Positions 1 to 5,647 of a stretch of DNA of 5,812 nt are shown here, piece after piece. The DNA comes from DASQFU01 sp035632955 (GTDB lineage: Bacteria; Eisenbacteria; RBG-16-71-46): contig DASQFU010000184.1 in assembly GCA_035632955.1 (NCBI GenBank), positions 1 to 5,812 on the forward strand. The letters are read 5' to 3'. The translations under genes were made by a program, and so were the position numbers. Within the stretch, counting starts at the first letter, position 1, and each line of letters starts with the position of its first letter. Below the pieces are notes generated by a model. The model saw only the letters and a program-made list of their open reading frames with translations, did not search any database and had not been told where the DNA came from.

Positions 1-33
1 GACAGGCACATGGCGATCCGTCGCAAGGTAAAG

Positions 34-109
34 TGGTGGAGCTGAACGGGATCGAACCGTCGACCTCTTGACTGCCAGTCAAGCGCTCTCCCAACTGAGC
101 TACAGCCCC
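34..109 (-). tRNA. tRNA-Ala (anticodon GGC)
   Basis: Read on the minus strand this is a complete 76-nt cloverleaf with an encoded CCA end (complement of 34-36) and discriminator A at 37. The acceptor stem pairs GGGGCTG with CAGCTCC and contains the G3:U70 wobble pair, the established identity element for alanyl-tRNA synthetase. The anticodon stem CTTGA/TCAAG encloses loop CTGGCAG, giving anticodon GGC (complement of 74-76), which decodes GCC and GCU. The T arm carries the usual GTTCGATCC loop. Its own promoter lies just upstream at 131-158. No terminator is visible in the 33 bases left before the window edge, so it could be the first gene of a longer tRNA transcript. Confidence 0.97.
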
Positions 110-130
110 ACCCACACTCTCTGCGAGGGG

Positions 131-158
131 TTTACAACAGGTTCGGACGCTGCGTCAA
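131..158 (-). promoter_or_regulatory. sigma70-type promoter of tRNA-Ala
   Basis: On the minus strand a TTGACG box (complement of 153-158, 5 of 6 matches to the -35 consensus) is followed after 16 bases by TGTAAA (complement of 131-136, 4 of 6 matches to TATAAT). Transcription would start near 124, leaving a leader of about 15 bases before the mature tRNA 5' end at 109. The bases between the -10 box and the start begin CCCCTCG; a GC-rich discriminator like this is typical of stringently controlled stable-RNA promoters. The remaining bases of the 110-231 gap contain no other gene that I can see. Confidence 0.65.
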
Positions 159-231
159 CCGCGCCCCGCAAGTTGCTCGGCTCACTGCATGTTTCGCCGC
201 TCGCGTACGACGAACCGAAACAACCAGCGCC

Positions 232-2364
232 TCACCGCTTCCCCCCAACCCCCGCCTTTCGCAGACCCTCCTGAGCCAAATCGCCGCCTGGCGATGCGCG
301 GCGCAACTGTTCGAGCAGTTGTCGCGCGTAAAAGTCGCGCTGGATGTCGGTCCCGCCGAGCGCGAAGTAGCGCTCGAGCGCCCGTACGCCCTCGAGAATG
401 CGATGCGCCTGGGTCTCGATCAGCGCCCAGCGATACCAAGCCATCGGATCGTCGGGCGCCAGTGCCCGAGCGGCGAACGCTTCGATCTGCGCGGTCGCGC
501 GATTCGGAATCTGTTTGACGCCGATGTCCGCGAGCAGCCCGTGCGCCTGGGGATCGAGCGCGTAGCGGGAGACAGCGTTGATCATCAGGTTGAAGGCGTT
601 GACCGTGTCCTGGACCGCCAGCATCGCGAGCGCCCGTGGGATTTCGGGGCTCGGGCCTCGACGCAGCTCGACTTGCGCCTCCCGAAGATGCTCCTTCGCT
701 TCGACCGTGTCGCCACGAGTCCAGGCGATCCAACCGAGCCAGTACGAGGCCCAGTGCGCGTTGGGCTCGAACTCCTGATGCAAGACCAACGCGTCGTGCG
801 CGGGCCCGTAGTTCTCGCTCAGGATCATCGCCAGCGACGTGATGCGCAGCGCTTCGCGCGGATCGGGCGTTTCCTGCAGCGTGTCGTTCCGGACGATGAA
901 GAACAACCTGGGCCCGCGGCGCGCGCGCTCGAGCGTCAATGCCCCGAGGTAGTGCGAGCGCAGGCTGCTGTCGCGGTACGCCCAGCGGACGAGCGGCCCA
1001 TCGGCCGCTTGCCACGCGACGAACGACGGCAGACCGGCGAAGAACAGCGTGCTGCGCTTGGGCAGCGTCGGCCGCTGGCGCTTCATGTCGGCGAGGTAGC
1101 GCGAGACCCGCGTCGTCGCACGCTCGAAGTAGAACCGGTTGACGTGCGATTGCGTCGTCCACATGCCATTCGCGGTCGCGAACTCCTGCAACGTGCGGCC
1201 ACCCTCGGAGCCCCAGGCGAGCACCGCAATCAACCCGATCGACGCCCAGCGAGGCACCCGCGTCGCGAGCCAGCCGATCACCAGCGCCACTCCGCACAAC
1301 GCGAACAGATAAAAGTAGGCGCTCCAAAAGGCGATCACCGCCGCGACCGGGATCGTGCCCGCAAGCGCCACGGCCGCCCCCACGATCAGGGGCCGAACGC
1401 TCTTCGGTCGCGTGCCGTCGCGCATGCGTTCGCGCGCCCACCACAACGCGGCGAGTGCTGGGATCAGCGCCAGCCACGGCGGCATGACGCCGAAGTTCTT
1501 CGCCAACTGGCCCTTGGTCCATTCGAGTCCGATCGTGACCTGGATCAGGTGCCAGAGCGCCGCGAGCGGGCCGAGCGGATCGAGCGTGAGCGTCGAGCCG
1601 GGCGCGGCGCGCAGATGGGCGGTCGACAGCCAGAGCGCGAACCAGAACGCGGCGGCCACGCCGAGCGGCCACCCCCGCCGGAGCGCCGCCTTCCACGAGC
1701 CCTGTTCCAGGCGATCCGCCATCACCGCGACCAACGGCAGGAGCGCAACGGTCTCCTTGGAAAGAAGCGCCAGCAGCAGAGTGAGAGCCGCCAGGATCCG
1801 CTGCCCGGCCAGATGCAGCACCAAGGTGGCGAGCCCGAACGTGAGCGCCAGCAGATCCTGACTTCCCGACGCCCATCGGATCGGCACATCGGCGGCATAG
1901 TGCAGCGCCAGGAACGCGGTCGCCGCCGCCGCGGCCACCGGGCCCGCCAAACGCCGCGCGAGAATGAACAGCAGCCAGAGCGAGGTCAGGAACAGCGCGA
2001 CATTGACGCCATGGAACACGTACGGGGATTCCTGAGTCGAGCGCGCCAACACCCAGAAGAACAACTGGCGCGAGACCGGGCGAAAGAAGTTCCCAATCGG
2101 ATCGCGCTGCGTCAGGACATCGCCGAGTGAGTGGTTGCGGGCTTGATCGAGAAACAAATAATCGTCGGCGAAGAACGGCACGCCGACGGCCCTCGCGTGC
2201 AGCAGCAAGGCGGCGGCGAGGATCAGGCCCAGGACAGCCCAATCGGGAAGCGTGTCGCGAGGCTTCGGCGGCTTGGGTCCCTTTGTCGGCTTCGCACTGG
2301 ACGCCGCGGGCGGCGCGCCTCGGCGACCTTTGGCCGGAGCGGAGCGGCGGGAACTCCGGCTCAT
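232..2364 (-). CDS. GT-C-type membrane glycosyltransferase-like protein with C-terminal TPR-like region
   Basis: A 710-aa polytopic membrane protein. The N terminus (about 1-40) is a basic, Pro/Ala/Lys-rich cytoplasmic tail. About ten hydrophobic segments follow between residues 41 and 385. After the first one comes FFADDYLFLDQA (64-75), with the paired acidic residues D67-D68 placed in the first extracytoplasmic loop, as in GT-C enzymes that use polyprenyl-phosphate sugars. HGVNVALFLTSLWLLFILARR (from 118) and LLSKETVALLPL (200-211) resemble motifs of the TMTC/PMT-like group. Residues 500-690 are soluble and helical, with TPR-like pairs such as AHWASYWLGWIAWTRGD. The likely role is sugar transfer to protein or glycan on the outer face of the inner membrane; donor and acceptor are unknown. 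I chose the ATG at 2364, 7 bases after the ATPase stop; an in-frame TTG at 2412 would overlap that gene by 41 bases. Neither start has a clear Shine-Dalgarno sequence, so translational coupling is likely. The class is fairly secure, the function is not. Confidence 0.85.
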   Translation of the reverse strand: MSRSSRRSAPAKGRRGAPPAASSAKPTKGPKPPKPRDTLPDWAVLGLILAAALLLHARAVGVPFFADDYLFLDQARNHSLGDVLTQRDPIGNFFRPVSRQLFFWVLARSTQESPYVFHGVNVALFLTSLWLLFILARRLAGPVAAAAATAFLALHYAADVPIRWASGSQDLLALTFGLATLVLHLAGQRILAALTLLLALLSKETVALLPLVAVMADRLEQGSWKAALRRGWPLGVAAAFWFALWLSTAHLRAAPGSTLTLDPLGPLAALWHLIQVTIGLEWTKGQLAKNFGVMPPWLALIPALAALWWARERMRDGTRPKSVRPLIVGAAVALAGTIPVAAVIAFWSAYFYLFALCGVALVIGWLATRVPRWASIGLIAVLAWGSEGGRTLQEFATANGMWTTQSHVNRFYFERATTRVSRYLADMKRQRPTLPKRSTLFFAGLPSFVAWQAADGPLVRWAYRDSSLRSHYLGALTLERARRGPRLFFIVRNDTLQETPDPREALRITSLAMILSENYGPAHDALVLHQEFEPNAHWASYWLGWIAWTRGDTVEAKEHLREAQVELRRGPSPEIPRALAMLAVQDTVNAFNLMINAVSRYALDPQAHGLLADIGVKQIPNRATAQIEAFAARALAPDDPMAWYRWALIETQAHRILEGVRALERYFALGGTDIQRDFYARQLLEQLRRASPGGDLAQEGLRKAGVGGKR

Positions 2365-2371
2365 GCGGCGC

Positions 2372-3904
2372 TCAGAAGTAGGGCCGGCGCCGCCGGCGCG
2401 GAGGCGCTCCAAGCAACGCGCCCATCAAGCCGCGCGTGATGGTGCTGGCCACGGTCCGCGCCATCGGCGACTTGAGGATCTGCTCGAAGGTGCTGGGCGG
2501 CTCCTTGCGACGCTGGTTGGACGCCGTCTCGGCGTCGCCTGCGCCTGCGGGCGTGTTGGCCGGAGCCATCCTCGAAGCGAGCAGCTCGCGAGCGCTCTCC
2601 CGGTCGACAGCCTGCGCGTACTCGCGTACCTGCTCCGAGGTCGAGAGCCGCTGCCTCATCTCCGTCTCCGAAAGCGGGCTCATACGCGACTCCGGCGGGA
2701 TCATGCGCACCGCGACCGGAGCGGTCGGCACGCCGTTCGGTCTCAGCACCGTGACCAGCGCCTCGCCGATCCCGAGCGTGGTCAGTGTCTCCTCGACGTC
2801 GTAGAAGTCGGTCTTCGGCAGCGAGCGCGCCGCGGCCTTCAGCGCCTTCTCGTCGTTCGGGGTGAAGGCGCGCAGCGCGTGTTGGACCCGGTGGCTGAGC
2901 TGCCCGAGGATGTCGGCCGGCACGTCCTTCGGGTTGTGGGTGACGAAGAAGACGCCGACGCCTTTCGAGCGCACGAGACGCACGACCTGCTCGACCTGAT
3001 CCAAAAACGCCCGGCTCGCTCCATCGAACAACAGGTGCGCCTCGTCAAAGAAGAAGACGAGCTTCGGGCGCTCGAGATCCCCGACCTCGGGCAGCTCGTG
3101 GTAGAGCCGCGCGAGCAGCCACATCATGAACGTCGAGAACAGCGCCGGACGGTTCTGAACGTCGGCGAGCTCGAGCACGCTGACCACGCCTCGCCCATCG
3201 GGCGCGGTCCGGAGCAAGTCGTCGAGGTCGAATTGCGGCTCGCCGAGGAACACCTCGGCGCCTTGCTGCTCGAGCTCGACCATCTCGCGGAGAAGCACGC
3301 CGACGGTGGCCTTCGACATGCCGCCGTAGTCTTTGAGGTCGGCGGCCCCCGCGTCGGTCAGGTGTTGCAGCACCGCGCGCAGGTCCGCGAAGTCGAGCAG
3401 CGGCAGCTCGCGGTCGTCGCAGTACTTGAACACCATCGCCAGCACGCTGGTCTGCGTCTCGTTGAGCTGGAGGACTTTCGAGAGCAGCAACGGCCCGAAC
3501 GACGACACCGTCGCGCGCACCTGCGCGCCGCGCTCCCCGGTCAGGCTCAGGAACTCGACCGGCAACGCGGCGGCCTGCCACGCGAAGCCCGTGGTCTTCG
3601 CGCGCTCGGCCACCCGGGCGTCGCTCTCCCCCGGCGCCCCGAGACCGGAAAGATCGCCCTTCAGATCGGCGAGGAATACCGGGACACCCGCACTCGAGAG
3701 CTGTTCGGCGAGCAGCTGGAGCGTCTTGGTCTTGCCGGTGCCCGTCGCCCCTGCGATCAAGCCATGGCGATTCGCCATCGCCAACGGCAGGTGAACGAGC
3801 GGCTCGGGATGGCATTCGCCGCCGTGCAACGGCGCGCCCAGGGTGAGTGCTTCGCCGGGCGTCGCGAACGACTCGCGCGTGGCGGCCAGGAACTTGGGAT
3901 CCAT
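2372..3904 (-). CDS. HerA-like P-loop ATPase, DUF853 (YjgR) family
   Basis: A 510-aa soluble ATPase, close to the roughly 500 residues usual for the DUF853/YjgR family of the HerA-FtsK superfamily. Walker A is GATGTGKT (52-59), preceded by MANRHGLIAG. The family signature FLADLKGDLSGL follows at 78-89. Walker B is LVFFFDEAH (282-290), with D287 and E288 as the expected metal and catalytic residues. VFFVTHNPKDVPADILGQLSHRVQHALRAF starts near 318 and fits the sensor region after Walker B. The C terminus keeps the family's glycine/leucine segment (RGLMGALLGA, 491-500) and ends in an arginine-rich tail. ATP binding and hydrolysis can be inferred; DNA or protein translocation is only analogy to HerA, and the cellular role of this family is poorly defined. 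No NurA-like nuclease is nearby, unlike classical HerA loci. The ATG at 3904 is supported by AGGAGG (complement of 3909-3914). The gene lies 66 bases after the 191-aa exported protein and 7 bases before the glycosyltransferase gene, so an operon is likely. Confidence 0.93.
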   Translation of the reverse strand: MDPKFLAATRESFATPGEALTLGAPLHGGECHPEPLVHLPLAMANRHGLIAGATGTGKTKTLQLLAEQLSSAGVPVFLADLKGDLSGLGAPGESDARVAERAKTTGFAWQAAALPVEFLSLTGERGAQVRATVSSFGPLLLSKVLQLNETQTSVLAMVFKYCDDRELPLLDFADLRAVLQHLTDAGAADLKDYGGMSKATVGVLLREMVELEQQGAEVFLGEPQFDLDDLLRTAPDGRGVVSVLELADVQNRPALFSTFMMWLLARLYHELPEVGDLERPKLVFFFDEAHLLFDGASRAFLDQVEQVVRLVRSKGVGVFFVTHNPKDVPADILGQLSHRVQHALRAFTPNDEKALKAAARSLPKTDFYDVEETLTTLGIGEALVTVLRPNGVPTAPVAVRMIPPESRMSPLSETEMRQRLSTSEQVREYAQAVDRESARELLASRMAPANTPAGAGDAETASNQRRKEPPSTFEQILKSPMARTVASTITRGLMGALLGAPPRRRRRPYF

Positions 3905-3908
3905 CTCC

Positions 3909-3943
3909 CCTCCTCGAACGAGCGCTCTAGGCTAATCGAGGAG
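3909..3943 (-). promoter_or_regulatory. ATPase ribosome binding site inside a possible hairpin
   Basis: The Shine-Dalgarno sequence AGGAGG (complement of 3909-3914) lies 4 bases before the ATPase start codon. In the minus-strand transcript it is mostly contained in the arm TCGAGGAG (complement of 3910-3917), which pairs perfectly with CTCCTCGA (complement of 3936-3943) across an 18-base loop. The loop itself contains the palindrome GAGCGCTC (3920-3927). Folding would hide the ribosome binding site, which could reduce translation of the ATPase and, by coupling, of the glycosyltransferase. The pairing is visible in the sequence; the regulation is inference. Confidence 0.45.
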
Positions 3944-3970
3944 CGCGCCGGCCACCAGCGCGATTCGGCG

Positions 3971-4546
3971 CTACTTCTCCATGCGTAAGACGATCCGGGC
4001 GTCGCTGCTCTTGGCGCGGGCGACCATGCGAACGTGGTCGACCTTGCGGCCGCTCTTGAAGTCGAGCAGCGAATACATACCGGGCCCGTGAGTCCGCTCC
4101 TGGAAGTCCACGACGCGCGCCTCGCCGTTTTCGAACACGACCTCGGCCCAATCCGCCTGCACCTTGCCATCGACGATCCGGAGCCAGAGCTTCGTGCCGC
4201 GCGAGTCACAGTTGAGCGTGAACTCGGTCCAATCGTCTGCCTTCTCCAACGTCTCGCCGTCCTCCCACGCCAAAACGTCGTGAGCCGGACTGGCGGTCGC
4301 AGCCACGACGGCACCCGTGAACACGATCGTCGACACATACACGGCCGGTCGCACTCTCACCGCCACTCGCGCTGGGCGCACGACGACCACGCGAGCCGGA
4401 CGGCGGATCGGCCAGCCGCGATGCACGACGACGGTCGTGCGATGACGGGGCCCCTTGCGCACGACCACACGGCGAGCGGCGAACGCAGGAGCGGCAAGCT
4501 CGACGCCCAGCAACGCCAGCAGACACACAACCAGAAATCGCCTCAT
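3971..4546 (-). CDS. exported protein, basic N-terminal region plus small C-terminal domain (paralogue of 4803-5273)
   Basis: A 191-aa protein of unknown function. A signal peptide is clear: positive MRR, a hydrophobic core (FLVVCLLALLGVELAAP) and an AFA cleavage site giving a mature start near residue 24. Residues 24-70 form an unusual Arg/Val-rich low-complexity stretch with runs such as RVVVVRPARVAVRVRP, which would be strongly cationic. A short hydrophobic segment (71-87) follows. From W106 to the end is a compact domain rich in beta-type strands, with the pattern WT..T, then D.A..V....GE, G.GM...LD, and VR..ARA.S..AR..LR. The same pattern, in the same order, occurs in the protein encoded at 4803-5273. 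I chose the ATG at 4546 because AAGGAGGAG (complement of 4552-4560) is correctly placed upstream; the in-frame ATG at 4573 would put that site inside the gene. It probably acts in the periplasm or at the surface. No catalytic motif is visible. Confidence 0.85.
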   Translation of the reverse strand: MRRFLVVCLLALLGVELAAPAFAARRVVVRKGPRHRTTVVVHRGWPIRRPARVVVVRPARVAVRVRPAVYVSTIVFTGAVVAATASPAHDVLAWEDGETLEKADDWTEFTLNCDSRGTKLWLRIVDGKVQADWAEVVFENGEARVVDFQERTHGPGMYSLLDFKSGRKVDHVRMVARAKSSDARIVLRMEK

Positions 4547-4551
4547 CGATA

Positions 4552-4560
4552 CTCCTCCTT
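4552..4560 (-). promoter_or_regulatory. ribosome binding site fixing the start at 4546
   Basis: On the minus strand AAGGAGGAG ends 5 bases before the ATG at 4544-4546. This is the strongest Shine-Dalgarno sequence in the window. It favours the 191-aa form over a 200-aa form starting at 4573, which would lack its own site and would place nine extra residues before an otherwise canonical signal peptide. Confidence 0.7.
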
Positions 4561-4577
4561 GGGAATGGTTCATCGAT

Positions 4578-4623
4578 CCAGGGAGCTTCGGTCACTAACG
4601 CAACGCACGACTCGTGCCCCTGG
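4578..4623 (-). repeat. nested inverted repeat in the leader of the 191-aa gene
   Basis: A perfect 13-base interrupted palindrome, GCACGA-C-TCGTGC (4605-4617), is enclosed by the outer pair CCAGGG (4578-4583) and CCCTGG (4618-4623). It lies 32 to 77 bases upstream of the start codon at 4546. It could be an operator, or a branched structure in the mRNA leader. It is too far from the start codon to hide the ribosome binding site directly. No confident -35/-10 pair could be placed in the 4547-4762 gap. At this GC content short palindromes also arise by chance. Confidence 0.3.
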
Positions 4624-4762
4624 CGGTCGGTAAGCGGAAACGCGGGTGTGACTCTTCGCTCTAAGAATTCCGCAGGTGGCGGCGCATTCGACGCGCACCG
4701 CCCGGTACACCTCGGGCGCGGTCGCCGAACGAGCGGGGCCAGGATGGAAGAGGGAGAAGGAA

Positions 4763-4798
4763 GGGCGAGCGGGAAGGCTCGTGACCTTCCCGCTGCCC
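4763..4798 (-). terminator. hairpin terminator after the 156-aa exported protein
   Basis: Beginning 5 bases after the stop codon at 4803, the minus-strand transcript folds into a stem of AGCGGGAAGG paired with CCTTCCCGCT, 10 perfect pairs (4768-4777 with 4785-4794), around a 7-base loop. GGGC/GCCC (4763-4766 with 4795-4798) extends it by four pairs past one bulged base. The sequence after the stem is a pyrimidine-rich tract (complement of about 4744-4762) rather than a pure U run. The position and stem strength fit an intrinsic terminator; the imperfect U-tract leaves some doubt about efficiency. It would separate this gene from the downstream 191-aa gene. Confidence 0.72.
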
Positions 4799-4802
4799 GG
4801 TG

Positions 4803-5273
4803 CTACAGGCCGAGTCTCAAGCCGACGCGTGCCTGCGGGGAGCGGGCGCGCGCAGTGATCCGGACTTGCTCGACCGTCTTGGTGGCGCCGAGGTCGTGGA
4901 GCGCAAACATCCCCTGACCGCGAACGCTGTTCCGGAGCGGAAGGCTGACGATCTCTCCATCCGAGCAGACGATGTCGGCGGCGTCGAACTGCGCCTGGCC
5001 CTGAACTTCGACGAAGATCGCGGTGCTCGGCTCGTGCACGTCGAAGGTCAGGCTCGTCCACCCCATGTCGCGGCTCAAGTGCGAGCTGTTGGGAAGCGCC
5101 GGCTGCGCACGAAACGGGGCCGTGACCTTCGACAGCATCCAGAAGACCGGAGCTGTGGGAATGCGCCAAACAACCGCCGGCTCTTGCCGATGGATCGGCC
5201 TGAACCGAGTCGCGGAAGCGGGGGTGCTGATTGCGCACGTGAGCACTGCGCACCAGACCAACACGTTTCGCAT
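4803..5273 (-). CDS. small exported protein (paralogue of 3971-4546)
   Basis: A 156-aa protein of unknown function. It has a plausible signal peptide (MRNVLVWCAVLTCAISTPASA) with an ASA cleavage site after residue 21; the cysteine at 13 lacks a proper lipobox, so a lipoprotein is unlikely. Residues 22-70 show no recognisable feature and lack the Arg/Val-rich stretch of the neighbouring paralogue. From W72 to the end, a domain of about 85 residues aligns with residues 106-191 of that neighbour, with about 26 identities and one single-residue gap in a hand alignment. The best-conserved part is GQGMFALHDL followed by VEQVRITARARSPQARVGLRL. The ATG at 5273 has AAGGA (complement of 5284-5288) 10 bases upstream. 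A terminator directly follows the stop, so it is likely a single-gene unit. It is probably secreted to the periplasm. Confidence 0.8.
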   Translation of the reverse strand: MRNVLVWCAVLTCAISTPASATRFRPIHRQEPAVVWRIPTAPVFWMLSKVTAPFRAQPALPNSSHLSRDMGWTSLTFDVHEPSTAIFVEVQGQAQFDAADIVCSDGEIVSLPLRNSVRGQGMFALHDLGATKTVEQVRITARARSPQARVGLRLGL

Positions 5274-5356
5274 TCGGTGATCGTCCTTCTACCGAGCGCG
5301 CCATCGACGGAGTTATCGGCTGGCGCGCCACCGGATTGAGCATGATGGTAACGCGT

Positions 5357-5385
5357 TGGAAACATCGTGGAAACATTTTGTTTCC
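5357..5385. repeat. cluster of three GGAAACA motifs (two direct, one inverted)
   Basis: TGGAAACAT occurs at 5357-5365 and again at 5368-5376, exactly 11 bases apart, about one helical turn. The second copy forms a perfect inverted repeat with TGTTTCC at 5379-5385, separated by TTT (GGAAACA-TTT-TGTTTCC, 5369-5385). The cluster lies 84 to 112 bases upstream of the 156-aa gene's start codon. The phasing and the short AT-rich core in GC-rich DNA resemble a binding site for a dimeric regulator. No clear promoter boxes could be placed beside it; the best -10 candidate on the minus strand, GATAAC (complement of 5312-5317), has no good -35 partner. The rest of 5274-5503 holds nothing else that I can identify. 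Confidence 0.45.
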
Positions 5386-5503
5386 CACCGGGGCCGAGGC
5401 GTGGCGGCTTTGGCATCGCATGGGATGCGCTGGATGAGATTTTCGGCAACGCTTGGAAGAGGGCTTGGACGAGCAGCCGCAACGCTGTGGAGAGCGCGCG
5501 TGT

Positions 5504-5533
5504 TTGCCGCTGCCTTCGCGGGTTTGCTAGGTT
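5504..5533 (+). promoter_or_regulatory. weak candidate promoter of tRNA-Leu
   Basis: TTGCCG (5504-5509, 4 of 6 matches to the -35 consensus) precedes the AT-richer segment TTTGCTAGGTT (5523-5533), about 14 to 24 bases upstream of the tRNA 5' end at 5547. The spacing to a -10 box is ambiguous: TGCTAG gives 15 bases and TAGGTT gives 18, and both are poor matches. The position is right for a tRNA promoter, but the motif is weak. Confidence 0.3.
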
Positions 5534-5546
5534 CAGTCGTCCTTCC

Positions 5547-5635
5547 GCCGGAGTGGCGAAATTGGCAGACGCGCGGGACTCAAAATCCCGTTCGGCTCAA
5601 ACCGAGTGGGGGTTCGAGTCCCCCCTCCGGCACCA
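5547..5635 (+). tRNA. tRNA-Leu (anticodon CAA)
   Basis: A complete 89-nt class II tRNA with encoded CCA (5633-5635). The acceptor stem pairs GCCGGAG (5547-5553) with CTCCGGC (5625-5631), with discriminator A at 5632 as expected for leucine. The anticodon stem CGGGA/TCCCG (5574-5578 with 5586-5590) encloses CTCAAAA, giving anticodon CAA at 5581-5583, which decodes UUG. A long variable arm (CTCAAACCGAG-type hairpin after 5590) and the GGTTCGAGTCC T arm complete the structure. It is convergent with the partial reading frame to its right, only 12 bases away. Confidence 0.97.
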
Positions 5636-5647
5636 TCTTTCAAGCAG

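Noticed and set aside
191..221. Inverted repeat GTTTCG/CGAAAC with a 19-base loop after the glycosyltransferase stop codon, as a terminator
   Set aside because: The stem has only six pairs and no U-rich tract follows, so I would not call it an intrinsic terminator.
319..2130. Long plus-strand open frame of about 600 codons opposite the glycosyltransferase gene
   Set aside because: Its product is extremely rich in Arg, Gln, Glu and Pro with no domain or membrane pattern, while the minus-strand frame has a coherent membrane topology and family motifs. Long antisense frames are expected in GC-rich genes.
182..2242. Minus-strand frame of 686 codons overlapping the glycosyltransferase gene
   Set aside because: It is a shifted frame of the same gene with Arg/Ala/Gly-rich, feature-free translation.
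2252..3988. Long plus-strand open frame of 578 codons opposite the ATPase
   Set aside because: It mirrors the ATPase coding sequence, has Arg/Glu/His-rich composition without motifs, and runs into neighbouring genes, whereas the minus strand encodes intact Walker A and B motifs.
4570..5421. Minus-strand frame of 283 codons overlapping the 156-aa exported protein
   Set aside because: It lacks a signal peptide, recognisable motif or ribosome binding site, runs through the terminator, and is out of frame with the gene that has a signal peptide and a paralogue.
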